Source of the DNA: Bradyrhizobium sp. KBS0727
Lineage (GTDB): Bacteria > Pseudomonadota > Alphaproteobacteria > Rhizobiales > Xanthobacteraceae
Assembly (NCBI RefSeq): GCF_005937885.2
Contig: NZ_CP042176.1
Coordinates: 434,001 to 498,000 of the forward strand
Length of the DNA stretch: 64,000 nucleotides
Reading direction: 5' to 3'
Part shown: piece by piece, positions 20,847 through 29,235 of the stretch
Layout: each line of letters begins with the position of its first letter
Position numbering within the stretch: position 1 is the stretch's first letter
Notes under the pieces: model-generated
What the model was told of the DNA's origin: nothing
The model's database searches: none
What the model saw: only the letters and a program-made list of their open reading frames with translations
Position numbers and translations under genes: made by a program

Positions 20847-21623
20847 ATGACAGCGATGATGGCCTATAATCGTATTTCGCGGTGGTCCGGAGCGCTCAGT
20901 GCAAGTGCGCTAAGTGTCTTTGCGATCGTCGCTATCATCCGTCCCGCCCACGCCGACCCGCGCGCCGTGGTTGAGCTGTTCACCTCGCAGGGATGTTCGT
21001 CCTGTCCGCCCGCCGACAAGATCCTCGGCGAGCTCTCCAAGGACCCTTCGGTGATCGCGCTGAGCATGCCGATCGACTATTGGGATTATCTCGGCTGGAA
21101 GGACACGCTGGCGGACTCGCGCTTCAGCGCCCGCCAGAAAGCCTACTCGCATATGCGCGGCGATCGCGACGTCTATACGCCGCAGATGATCGTCAACGGT
21201 TCGGCGCACGTGATCGGCAGCGACCGCGCCAGCATCGAAGGCGCGATCCAGGATACGACCAAGACCGATGGCGTGATGTCGGTGCCGGTGACGATGACGC
21301 TGTCCGGCAAGCAGATCAATGTTTCGGTCGCCGCCAGCAAGGCGCCGATGGCCGCGCATGGCGAAGTCTGGATCTGCTCGGTTTCGAAGGCAGTACCGAT
21401 TTCGATCGGGCGCGGCGAAAATCGCGGCCGGGAAATCACCTACTACAATGTGGTGCGCAATCTGCTGAAGGTCGGCGACTGGAACGGCAATTCCGGAAGC
21501 TGGAGCGTGCCGATCGAGAATATCTCGCGCGAGGGCGTCGATGCCGCGGTCGTCTATGTCCAGGACGGCAATCGCGAGAAGCCGGGCCCGATGCTCGGCG
21601 CGGCCTATACGCCGCTGCGCTAG
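20847..21623 (+). CDS. DUF1223 thioredoxin-fold exported protein
   Basis: A 258-residue protein of the DUF1223 family: a signal peptide or anchor (about 7-35, ending PAHAD), then VVELFTSQGCSSCPPADKIL with a CSSC motif resembling a thioredoxin active site, then SARQKAYSHMRGDRDVYTPQMIVNG. The family is predicted to be extracytoplasmic and of unknown function. The frame opens at a GTG at 20724 that falls in the acnA terminator; ATG 20847 (or 20856) directly before the signal peptide is more likely. Confidence 0.85.
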   Translation: MTAMMAYNRISRWSGALSASALSVFAIVAIIRPAHADPRAVVELFTSQGCSSCPPADKILGELSKDPSVIALSMPIDYWDYLGWKDTLADSRFSARQKAYSHMRGDRDVYTPQMIVNGSAHVIGSDRASIEGAIQDTTKTDGVMSVPVTMTLSGKQINVSVAASKAPMAAHGEVWICSVSKAVPISIGRGENRGREITYYNVVRNLLKVGDWNGNSGSWSVPIENISREGVDAAVVYVQDGNREKPGPMLGAAYTPLR

Positions 21624-22052
21624 TTCTCTTTGGATTTTTGGGGACGGACGTCGCGGCTGCCGGCGAAGGTTGGCGGTCGCCGGACCGTGGCTGACGCCAG
21701 CAGGACCCCGGAAACGAAAGACGCCCGAAACGAAAAAGGACCAACTTTCGTTGGCCCAGGTTCGGGATTAACTCCCCTGCGAACAGGCCCGATCCCGACG
21801 GCCCCGGGGGGCTGGGGGCTGAGGAATCCGGAACCGAAAGGACCGGGCCAACGCAGAATCATCTTGTCGCAATCCAGCGGGGCGGTCGGTTGGCGGAAGT
21901 GGGGCAGCAATAAGATTCTGCTAACGATCGCGTGACTCGGTGTGTCCCGCGGGTAACGGACAATCCGTCGCGGTTTTCGTTGTGTTTACAATGGCCCTTG
22001 CGGTGCCCGGCGGTTAGCGCAATCATGTCGGGAGGATGACAGGAGGCGCTCG
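21624..22052. other. Gene-free region upstream of the DUF2794 gene
   Basis: I see no convincing gene in these 429 bases. Frames of ~100 codons exist on both strands (for example 21630-21935) but lack family features. A nested hairpin lies at 21724-21766: outer arms CCCGAA/TTCGGG and inner CCAAC/GTTGG. The last ~100 bases, less GC-rich, probably hold the promoter of the downstream gene. Confidence 0.5.
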
Positions 22053-22439
22053 ATGAGTTCGATGTCGGAGGACACTGATCCAAGCGAGAGTCGCGCAGTG
22101 GCGCGCACCGCCACTGCGAGCCCCGGGCAAACCAGTCCCTTGCCAAATCGCGTCACGTTCAATCGTCTGGAACTCAATCGTATCCTGAACCTGTACGGCC
22201 GCATGGTCGCGGACGGCGAGTGGCGCGACTACGCCATCGACTTCCTGAAAGACCGCGCGGTGTTTTCAGTGTTCCGCCGCGCCTCCGAAGTCCCGATCTA
22301 TCGCATCGAGAAAGACCCGCGGCTGGCGCGCAAGCAGGGCATGTACAGCGTGATCACCGCGACCGGGCTGATCCTGCGCCGCGGCCACGAACTCGAACGC
22401 GTGCTGCTGGTGATCGACCGCAAGCTGGCGGTGGTGTAG
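22053..22439 (+). CDS. DUF2794 family protein
   Basis: A 128-residue protein matching DUF2794, a small alphaproteobacterial family of unknown function: the conserved core runs from VTFNRLELNRILNLYGRM through WRDYAIDF, VFSVFRRASEVPIYRIEKDP to the end. It is soluble with no signal peptide. The first ~30 residues are poorly conserved and Ser/Ala-rich. GGAGGA at 22031-22036 is the nearest purine-rich site, with AGGAGG at 22041-22046 closer to the ATG. It stands alone, convergent with the MBL gene. Confidence 0.88.
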   Translation: MSSMSEDTDPSESRAVARTATASPGQTSPLPNRVTFNRLELNRILNLYGRMVADGEWRDYAIDFLKDRAVFSVFRRASEVPIYRIEKDPRLARKQGMYSVITATGLILRRGHELERVLLVIDRKLAVV

Positions 22440-22463
22440 GAGACCTGAGCGCGACGGCCCCTA

Positions 22464-22661
22464 TCAGGGCGCGTACTCATGACGCGTTCTCATGAATCGA
22501 GTTCGTTCGTCGCGGGCTTGGCCAATGTCCGCTGTGCCCCAGTAGCGACCAAATTCCGCGCCGCAGCGAAATGACGCGATGTGCCAGGATCGGAAGTCAT
22601 GGCCGTGGCTCATCGTTGATATCGAGACACCCGTGCTTGTTACGCTCGCGTCCTCGAACAA
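22464..22661. other. Possible degenerate dispersed sequence between convergent genes
   Basis: The minus-strand frame reads DFRSWHIASFRCGAEFGRYWGTADI, a peptide type that I recall recurring as short, poorly supported predictions in Bradyrhizobium intergenic DNA. The call is from memory. It is probably non-coding repetitive sequence rather than a gene. Confidence 0.3.
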
Positions 22662-22683
22662 TGACGGTATCAGCCTGGATGCT

Positions 22684-23667
22684 CTAGCGTCCGGCCTTGC
22701 GTTCGATCTCGAGCCGCTGTTCGGCGCCGATGCGCCACTCGGCGAGCAGTTTGAGGAATCCGTCCGGATCGACCAGCAGGTTGGGTTCGCCGGGCTTGCG
22801 CGCCATCAGCCTGTAATGAGTTTCCGTCAATCCGCTCGAAAAGGGATGAGGCGTAAGGTTCACTGTGACGGGTTGGTTAGGCTGCTTGACCAGTCCGCTG
22901 AGCCGGTCGAGGGTTGCAATGAAGCCTTCGACCTGTTTTGAACTCTTGATGGCATTGAGACCCAATCCGCCGATGGTGATTGCCCTGTAGAGGTTGGCGC
23001 CGTCCTTGACGTCGAAGGTGTAGGACGCGGTACCGAGCGTATGGCCAGGGGTCTCAAGCACGCCGAAGCTGTTGCCGCCGAGCTGGATGACGTCGCCGTC
23101 CTTCACCACGACATCCTGCGGGATCATCGACCAGGACCACGGCGTCGATTCCGATGCTCGCGCCGCCTCCATCGCCTCGTCCCAGCCGGCTTGCGTCATC
23201 ACGAACTTTGCGTTGATCAGGAGCGGCTTGAGCTTGGCAGCGCCGCCGACATGGTCAAAGTGGCCGTGCGTCATGAGCACATATTTGATGTCGGCGAGAT
23301 TGATCCCGGCCTTGCCGAGGTTTGCAACCAGCCGGTCGACATGGGGCTCATGAAGGGTGTCGATCAGCACCACGCCGTCGGCGGTCCGGATTGCCCAGGC
23401 AGATACCCAGCACACGCCGACGGACTGGATGTTGTCGAATGCGTGCCAGGGTTCGACCGCCTGCTGCGCATTGGCATCGCGCTGCCAGCTGCGCCAGGCA
23501 TCCGGGGGCGGCTTTCCGACGCTGGCGAAAGCGTTGAAGGCCGCCAGAATTTCTTTGGAGGGGCAGCCCTCGAACGGCTGGGCTGCCAGCGGATTAGCTG
23601 ACGCAGTCACGAGCAGCACCGTAAGCCCAAATGACATAATCCACTCGGAGAAGGTCAGGCGAGGCAT
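22684..23667 (-). CDS. Subclass B3-like metallo-beta-lactamase-fold exported protein
   Basis: A 327-residue protein with a signal peptide (cleavage near NPLAAQ, residue ~30). The metal ligands follow the B3 arrangement: His134, His136, Asp138, His139 in THGHFDH, His209 in TPGHTLG, and a late His274. The IGGLGLN segment also recalls B3 enzymes. The family includes true carbapenemases such as Bradyrhizobium BJP-1, but also hydrolases of other substrates, so lactam hydrolysis is possible and not shown. It stands alone, with no regulator of the AmpR type nearby. The residue before the first ligand His is Thr. Confidence 0.82.
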   Translation of the reverse strand: MPRLTFSEWIMSFGLTVLLVTASANPLAAQPFEGCPSKEILAAFNAFASVGKPPPDAWRSWQRDANAQQAVEPWHAFDNIQSVGVCWVSAWAIRTADGVVLIDTLHEPHVDRLVANLGKAGINLADIKYVLMTHGHFDHVGGAAKLKPLLINAKFVMTQAGWDEAMEAARASESTPWSWSMIPQDVVVKDGDVIQLGGNSFGVLETPGHTLGTASYTFDVKDGANLYRAITIGGLGLNAIKSSKQVEGFIATLDRLSGLVKQPNQPVTVNLTPHPFSSGLTETHYRLMARKPGEPNLLVDPDGFLKLLAEWRIGAEQRLEIERKAGR

Positions 23668-24276
23668 GATGTATCTCCGGGACCCGGATGTTAGACACTT
23701 GTGCGGGCCGCCAAATGCAGGCCGCCAAATCCAATAAAGCCGCGCGGCTGCTCATTTTGGAATGATGCACCTTGCAAGCGCAAAAGCATACAGATTTGAA
23801 CCGGAGCTACGGAAAAATGGTCCGGCGACCTGCTTCGGACGGTGATGAGGCACATGTCTGCTTCGGGTCCAATCGCGACTGGGTCGAGCCAGCAGCAAGT
23901 CCGGCCATGCCCGCAATGCCGCCGAAGCGGAAGTGACTTCATGGCATTAGCAGCAACCGCGATGGACGTGATTCAAGCTTCGAAACCTGCAGTCTCGAAT
24001 CATGCGCTACGAACTCAGCGACTTTGAGGGACCTGGAGCCTTTTCCGTTCCGATAGAATCGGAACGGGGCTCCAGTTTCTTGTTTTGACGCGTTTTCTTG
24101 ACGCGAACCGGTATCCACTTCGCTCGAAAACGCTCTGGTCTACTTTGCATGGGGTTGTTTTCGCGATTTTGTGTTCAGGCCCTACGGTTCAGCGCAGAAG
24201 AGGCGTTGCGCCGCGTCCGGGACACGCGCGATCGTTAGTGCTTCACGCTTACGGCGAATCGAAATCAACTCCAGCG
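23668..24276. other. Gene-free, partly repetitive region
   Basis: 609 bases between the MBL and GNAT genes. The first 270 carry only a weak minus-strand frame (23691-23942, reading GPEADMC) that resembles recurrent spurious predictions. 24033-24133 holds two palindromic elements listed separately. The rest shows nothing I recognise. Confidence 0.5.
24033..24133. repeat. Two adjacent palindromic elements, family E
   Basis: First, a long hairpin: CTGGAGCC (24033-24040) / GGCTCCAG (24068-24075), with an inner CCGTTCCGAT / ATCGGAACGG pair. Second, an element with GCGTTTTC (24090-24097) / GAAAACGC (24126-24133) ends around an AACCGGTATCCACTTCGCTC core, which I recall as a very common rhizobial dispersed repeat. 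Confidence 0.75.
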
Positions 24277-24816
24277 TTAAGCCTTCGAGTCCGCCGGCAG
24301 CGTCGTCGCACCTTCGCCGAGCGCGCGCTGCATCATCACGGTATCGAGCCAGCGGCCGAATTTGAGGCCGACATCGGGGTGCGTCCCGATCATCTGGAAA
24401 CCGGTTTTGGTGTGGACGCCGATCGAGCCGGCATTGGCGGAGTCGCCGATCACGGCGATCATCTGCCGGTAGCCGCGGGTCTCGCATTCGGCGATCAGCC
24501 GCTGCAGCAATTGCAGGCCGATGCCGCGGCGGTGGATCGCCGGCTGCAGGTAGACCGAATTCTCCACCGTGAAGCGATAGGCCGGCCGCGGCCGGTACGG
24601 CCCGGCATAGGCATAGCCGATGACGCGGCCTTCGACGGCGGCGACCAGATACGGAAATCCGCCGTCCATCAAGGCCCGGAAGCGCCGGGTCATCTCGGCA
24701 AGGTCGGGTGGGATCAGCTCGAAGGTCGCGGTGCCATAACGCACCGCGTGCTCGTAGATCTCGGTGACAAAGGGGAGGTCGGCCTCGGTGGCGGGCCTGA
24801 TTTCAGGGGTGGACAT
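24277..24816 (-). CDS. GNAT acetyltransferase, phosphinothricin acetyltransferase-like
   Basis: A 179-residue cytoplasmic N-acetyltransferase. Motifs include IRPATEADLPFVTEIY at the N-terminus, YGTATFELIPP, GYAYAGPYRPRPAY, and the acetyl-CoA loop HRRGIGLQLLQ (about residues 95-105), then SIGVHTKTGFQ. This pattern fits the PAT/Bar-like and MddA-like branch that acetylates phosphinothricin or methionine sulfone/sulfoximine. The physiological substrate is not determined by the sequence. It is transcribed alone, after the Bax inhibitor gene and its terminator. Confidence 0.88.
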   Translation of the reverse strand: MSTPEIRPATEADLPFVTEIYEHAVRYGTATFELIPPDLAEMTRRFRALMDGGFPYLVAAVEGRVIGYAYAGPYRPRPAYRFTVENSVYLQPAIHRRGIGLQLLQRLIAECETRGYRQMIAVIGDSANAGSIGVHTKTGFQMIGTHPDVGLKFGRWLDTVMMQRALGEGATTLPADSKA

Positions 24817-24840
24817 GCGCGCAGATTATTTTTGCCGGCC

Positions 24841-24875
24841 GCAAAAGAAAAGCCCCGGCCGCGAGGGCCGGGGCT
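24841..24875 (-). terminator. Intrinsic terminator of the Bax inhibitor-1 family gene
   Basis: A perfect 10-bp stem, AGCCCCGGCC (24851-24860) and GGCCGGGGCT (24866-24875), has a 5-base loop. On the minus strand it is followed by TTTTCTTTT, so it serves the gene ending at 24902. Confidence 0.88.
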
Positions 24876-24901
24876 GCAAATTTAGCCTTGGTCGGAAGCG
24901 T

Positions 24902-25696
24902 CTAGTTGTCGCGCTGTCCGAGCAGCTGCAGCAGCAGCGTGAACAGGTTGATGAAGTTCAGGTAGAGCGACAGCGCACCGGTGATCGCCGCCCGCTCCGC
25001 CACCACACCACCCTGCGACGCGTAGCCGTAGATGTAGTCGTTCTTCAGCCGCTGGGTGTCCCAGGCGGTGAGGCCCGCGAACACCAGCACGCCGACCACC
25101 GAGACGATGAACTGCAGCATCGAGCTTGCCAGGAACAGGTTGACCAGGCTTGCGATGATGATGCCGATCAGGCCCATGAACAGGAACGACCCCATGCCGC
25201 TCATGTCACGCTTGGTGGTGTAGCCGTAGAGGCTCAGCGCGCCGAAGGTCGCCGCGGTGATGAAGAACACCCGTACGATCGAGGTGTGGGTGTACACCAG
25301 GAAGATCGACGACAGCGAAACGCCCATCAGCGCCGAGAACACCCAGAACAGCATCTGGGCGGCCGCGGGCTGCAGCCGGTTGATGCCGGCAGAGATCACG
25401 AACACCATGACCAGCGGCGCGAAGATGAACAGCCACTTCAGCGGGCTGACATACATCGCGTAGCCGAACGGGGTCAGGAAGGCGCTGCCGAACTTGGCCG
25501 CACCGGCCGACGGATCCGTCGTCACCGCTGCCATGTAGACACCGAGCGCCGCCAGGCCGGTGATGGCCAGGCCGATGCTCATGTAGTTGTAGATGCGCAG
25601 CATGTAGGCGCGCAGACCGGCATCGACGGTCGCGGCGTCAGCGCGCCCGGCGGCCCGGCCGAAAGGAGAAGCGTAGTTACGGTCTAGGTCCGACAT
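24902..25696 (-). CDS. Bax inhibitor-1 / YccA family membrane protein
   Basis: A 264-residue integral inner-membrane protein with about seven hydrophobic segments from residue ~37 on and the TMBIM/UPF0005 signatures FWVFSALMGVSLSSIFLVYT and GLTAWDTQRLKNDY. Bacterial members (YccA, YetJ) act as FtsH modulators or pH-sensitive calcium leak channels. The N-terminal 35 residues are polar. It is monocistronic, with a strong terminator directly after it. Confidence 0.94.
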   Translation of the reverse strand: MSDLDRNYASPFGRAAGRADAATVDAGLRAYMLRIYNYMSIGLAITGLAALGVYMAAVTTDPSAGAAKFGSAFLTPFGYAMYVSPLKWLFIFAPLVMVFVISAGINRLQPAAAQMLFWVFSALMGVSLSSIFLVYTHTSIVRVFFITAATFGALSLYGYTTKRDMSGMGSFLFMGLIGIIIASLVNLFLASSMLQFIVSVVGVLVFAGLTAWDTQRLKNDYIYGYASQGGVVAERAAITGALSLYLNFINLFTLLLQLLGQRDN

Positions 25697-25940
25697 GGTC
25701 GAATTCCCGTTGGTTGCCCGGCGGAGCGCAAGGGGTTTGCGGCGCCGGTTCGAAATCTATCTCAGATGACCGCGATTTGCCGACATTAATTTTGTGTCAT
25801 CAAACCGGGTCTGTTCCCATCCGATATGTGGGAAACTAACACATTTGCTGCAAGCTTCCACGCGCGGCTGAATGTCGCTCTATCAGGCGATTTCCGAGCA
25901 AAAGCAGCGTTAACCCTGCCCTGGTCCCCGCTACAATTTG

Positions 25941-28511
25941 TCACAAATTCCGCAACACGCTGGCCGGCTTCTGGTTCAGGGCCAGCAACGTCCCGGCGAG
26001 TCCGAGGCCGACGGTGACGACCAGGGCGGCGGCGACCACGCCGGCCGCGCTGCCGGCCTGCCATATGAAGCTCAACGTCATCAGCCGGGTCACGATCAGC
26101 CAGGCCGCGACCGAGCCCGCGATCACGCCGAACACGGCGGTGGCAAAGCCGATCATCAGGTATTCCAGCGCATAGGCGCCGAGCAGCCGTGCCCGGGTGG
26201 CGCCGAGCGTCTTCAGGATCACCGCGTCGTAGACCCGGTGGCGATGGCCGGCGGCGAGCGCCCCGCCCAGCACCAGGATGGCCGAGATCAGCGTCACCGC
26301 GCTGGCGCCGCGGATCGCCAACACGAGGTTGGTGACGACGGTGCCGATGGTCTCCAGCGCCTCGCGCACCCGTACGCTGGTCACCATCGGGAAGGCATCC
26401 GCGACCTGCCGGATGATCCGGGCGTCGCCGGCGGCGTCCGGGTGGGCCTCGGTCAGGGTGGCGACATGGGTGAGCGGGGCGCCCTTGAAGGCGTTCGGCG
26501 AGAACACCAGCACGAAATTGATGCCGAGGCCCTGCCAGTCGATGTTGCGCAGGTTGGCGATCTTGGCCGGGATGTCGCGGCCGAGCACGTTGACCACGAC
26601 CTCGTCGCCGATCTTGAGCTTCAAGCCGTCGGCAATCTTCCTCTCCATCGAGACCAGCGGCGGGCCGCTATAGTCCTTACCCCACCATTCGCCCTCGACG
26701 ATCTTGGAGCCTTTTGGGACCTCGCCGGTATAGGTCAGGCCGCGGTCGCTCTGCAGCACCCATTCGGAATCCTGGGATGCGCCGAGTTCCTCGGCCTTGA
26801 CGCCGCGGGCGGCGACGATGCGCCCGCGCAGCATCGGCACGTCCTCCACGGTCGAGTCGGGCGCCGTCTGCTTGAGGAAGGCGCCGAAGCGGTCGGCCTC
26901 CGTGGTCGGAATGTCGATGAAGAAGAACGAGGGCGCGCGATCCGGCAGCGCGGCCAAAAACTGCCGGCGCAGGTTGCCGTCGATCTGGGTGATGGTGACC
27001 AGTACCGCGAGGCCGAGGCCGAGCGACATCACGACCGACGGCGTCAGCGCGCCCGGCCGGTAGATATTGGCAATCGCCAGCCGCAGCATGGTGATCCGGG
27101 ATCGCGGCAGCCGGCGGGCCAGCGCCATCAGGCCGGCGGCGACGCCGCGCAGCACCGCGAACACGACGATCGAGGAAACCACGAACACGGCGGCGACGCG
27201 CTTGTCGTAGGCGAGGCCAATGGCAACGCCGATCAGCAGCGCGATCACCACGGCCATCAGCGCGAGATAGCTCCAGCGCGGGCGATGCCATTCGCGGGCG
27301 ACCTCTTCGCGAAACAGTGCGGCGACCGGCACGTCGTGGACCCGGCCGAGCGGCCACAGCCCGAAGGCGAGCGCGGTGAGCAGGCCGTAGATAAACGACA
27401 ATGCGAGCTCGTCCGGGTGCAGCGCCGGGATCACCGGCAGCGGCAGCAGCTTGCCGAACAGGCCGACGATGACGAACGGCAGCGCGGCGCCGGCCGCCAG
27501 CCCGATCACCGAGCCGATCCCGGCCAGCACGATCACCTGGGTCAGATAGATCGTGAAGACGTCGCGGCCGGTGGCGCCGAGCGCCTTGAACGCGGCAATG
27601 ACGTCGCGGCGGCGGTCGATGTGGCTCTTGACCGCGTTGGCGACGCCGACGCCGCCGACCAGCAGGGCGGCGAGGCCGACCAACGTGAGAAATTGCGTAA
27701 AGCGGCTGATGGTGCGTTCGAGCTGCGGCGAGGCGTTGCCGCGGCTGCGAATTTCCCAGCCGGCCTGCGGCAGCGTCGCCCGCGCATCGTCGACCAGCCG
27801 GGTCGCGGCGCGATCATCGGCCGCATTGTCCGGCAGCCTCACCCGGTAAATCCATCGCACCAGGCTGCCCGGCTGCAGCAGCCCGGTCGCGCGCAAACTG
27901 GTCTCGCTGACCAGAAAGCGCGGCCCGAGGCCGACATTGCCGGCAAGCTTGTCCGGCTCGGCCTCGACCACGCTGCGGATCTGGTAGGGGGCGTTGCCGA
28001 TGGTGACGCGGTCGCCGAGCTTGAGGTCGAGCCGCGCCAGCAGGGTGGAGTCGACTGCCGCGCCGAACGCCCCGTCACGCTCGGCGAGCAGGTCCGCCAT
28101 CGGCATTTTGGGATCGAGCGTCAACTCGCCGAGCATCGGGTAGTTGCCGTCGACCGCCTTGAGTTCGACCAGCGCCAGTCGGCCGTCGCCGCTGCGGACC
28201 ATTACCCGCAAGGCGGCTGCGACCGACACCTCGCCGCGCGTGCGCAGGAAGGCGACTTCGTCGGGCTTGGCCTCGCGCTGAATCAGCGAGAACGCGACAT
28301 CGCCGCCGAGCAGCGTGCGGCCTTCCCGCGTCAGACCTTCGCTGAGGCTGGCGGCGACCGAGCCGACGCCGGCAATCGCCATCACGCCGAGCGCGATGCA
28401 GGCGATGAAGACGTAAAAGCCGCGCAGGCCGCTGCGCAATTCACGCAGGGCATAACGCAGCGCCAGCGATGATCCGCGGCTGCGGTAAACGGGTTCGGCG
28501 ATGGTGGTCAT
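25941..28511 (-). CDS. ybbP: ABC transporter permease, YbbP-like (FtsX-type)
   Basis: An 856-residue permease of the COG3127 group: an N-terminal membrane segment (~35-55), a large periplasmic domain, an FtsX block (~255-420, with HIDRRRDVIAAFKALGA), a second periplasmic domain, and a C-terminal FtsX block (~725-850, with YDAVILKTLGATRARLL). It pairs with the ATPase gene ending 10 bases upstream. COG3127 is annotated as a system linked to lysophospholipase L1, because the genes adjoin tesA in enterobacteria as they do here. The exported substrate is unknown. Confidence 0.92.
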   Translation of the reverse strand: MTTIAEPVYRSRGSSLALRYALRELRSGLRGFYVFIACIALGVMAIAGVGSVAASLSEGLTREGRTLLGGDVAFSLIQREAKPDEVAFLRTRGEVSVAAALRVMVRSGDGRLALVELKAVDGNYPMLGELTLDPKMPMADLLAERDGAFGAAVDSTLLARLDLKLGDRVTIGNAPYQIRSVVEAEPDKLAGNVGLGPRFLVSETSLRATGLLQPGSLVRWIYRVRLPDNAADDRAATRLVDDARATLPQAGWEIRSRGNASPQLERTISRFTQFLTLVGLAALLVGGVGVANAVKSHIDRRRDVIAAFKALGATGRDVFTIYLTQVIVLAGIGSVIGLAAGAALPFVIVGLFGKLLPLPVIPALHPDELALSFIYGLLTALAFGLWPLGRVHDVPVAALFREEVAREWHRPRWSYLALMAVVIALLIGVAIGLAYDKRVAAVFVVSSIVVFAVLRGVAAGLMALARRLPRSRITMLRLAIANIYRPGALTPSVVMSLGLGLAVLVTITQIDGNLRRQFLAALPDRAPSFFFIDIPTTEADRFGAFLKQTAPDSTVEDVPMLRGRIVAARGVKAEELGASQDSEWVLQSDRGLTYTGEVPKGSKIVEGEWWGKDYSGPPLVSMERKIADGLKLKIGDEVVVNVLGRDIPAKIANLRNIDWQGLGINFVLVFSPNAFKGAPLTHVATLTEAHPDAAGDARIIRQVADAFPMVTSVRVREALETIGTVVTNLVLAIRGASAVTLISAILVLGGALAAGHRHRVYDAVILKTLGATRARLLGAYALEYLMIGFATAVFGVIAGSVAAWLIVTRLMTLSFIWQAGSAAGVVAAALVVTVGLGLAGTLLALNQKPASVLRNL

Positions 28512-28521
28512 GCAATGACGT

Positions 28522-29235
28522 TCATGCGTGGGTGTCGATCTTTCCGGAGCGCAGCCGCACCACGCGATCGCAGCGTTGCGCGAGCGAGGTGTCGTGCGTC
28601 ACCAGCACCAGGGTCATGCCGCGCTCGGCATGTTTGGTGAACAGCAAATCGACGATCTGCTTGCCGGTGGCTTCGTCGAGATTGCCGGTCGGTTCGTCGG
28701 CGACGAGAATGGCGGGATCGGGCGCCAGCGCACGGGCCAGTGCCACGCGCTGCTGTTCGCCGCCGGACAATTGCGTCGGGTAGTGATGCAGGCGATCGCC
28801 GAGTCCGACCGCGGTCAATTCCTGCGCCGCGCGCTCGGCCGCATCGGGGTTGCCGGCGAGTTCCAGCGGCACCGCGACGTTCTCCAGCGCGGTCATGGTC
28901 GGGATCAGATGGAACGACTGGAACACGATGCCGACTTGGCGGCCGCGGAAGCGCGCCAGCGCATCCTCGTCGAGGGCATTGAACGGCGTTCCGTTCACCA
29001 CCACTTCTCCGCTGTCAGGACGTTCCAACCCCGCCATCACCATCAGCAAGGTCGATTTGCCCGAGCCTGACGGCCCGATCAGGCCGATCGCCTCGCCCGA
29101 TGCCACACGAAGGCTGATATCTTTCAGGATATGAACGCGCGCGGCACCGGTGCCGAGCGAGAGATTGACGTTGGAAATGGAAATGGTGTCCGGCTGGAGG
29201 CCGATCAGTGAAGAGGATGCGATGAGACTGTCCAT
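28522..29235 (-). CDS. ybbA: ABC transporter ATP-binding protein, YbbA/LolD-like
   Basis: A 237-residue ATPase of the MacB/LolD/FtsE group: Walker A GPSGSGKST at residues 54-62, signature LSGGEQQR, Walker B ILVADEPTGNLDE, switch His in VLVTHD. It should energise the permease that follows. The frame stays open far upstream (to 29724), but this would run antisense through the tesA coding sequence; ATG 29235 gives the normal family length. Its first 14 bases overlap the start of tesA on the other strand. Confidence 0.92.
   Translation of the reverse strand: MDSLIASSSLIGLQPDTISISNVNLSLGTGAARVHILKDISLRVASGEAIGLIGPSGSGKSTLLMVMAGLERPDSGEVVVNGTPFNALDEDALARFRGRQVGIVFQSFHLIPTMTALENVAVPLELAGNPDAAERAAQELTAVGLGDRLHHYPTQLSGGEQQRVALARALAPDPAILVADEPTGNLDEATGKQIVDLLFTKHAERGMTLVLVTHDTSLAQRCDRVVRLRSGKIDTHA

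Noticed and set aside
21630..21935. 101-codon plus-strand frame after the DUF1223 gene
   Set aside because: The sequence is low in recognisable structure and contains the nested hairpin; there is no family resemblance.
25938..28472. 844-codon open frame on the plus strand across the permease gene
   Set aside because: Composition is Arg/Asp/Gly/Gln-rich without domains, as expected for an antisense shadow of a GC-rich gene; the minus strand encodes a clear FtsX-type permease.
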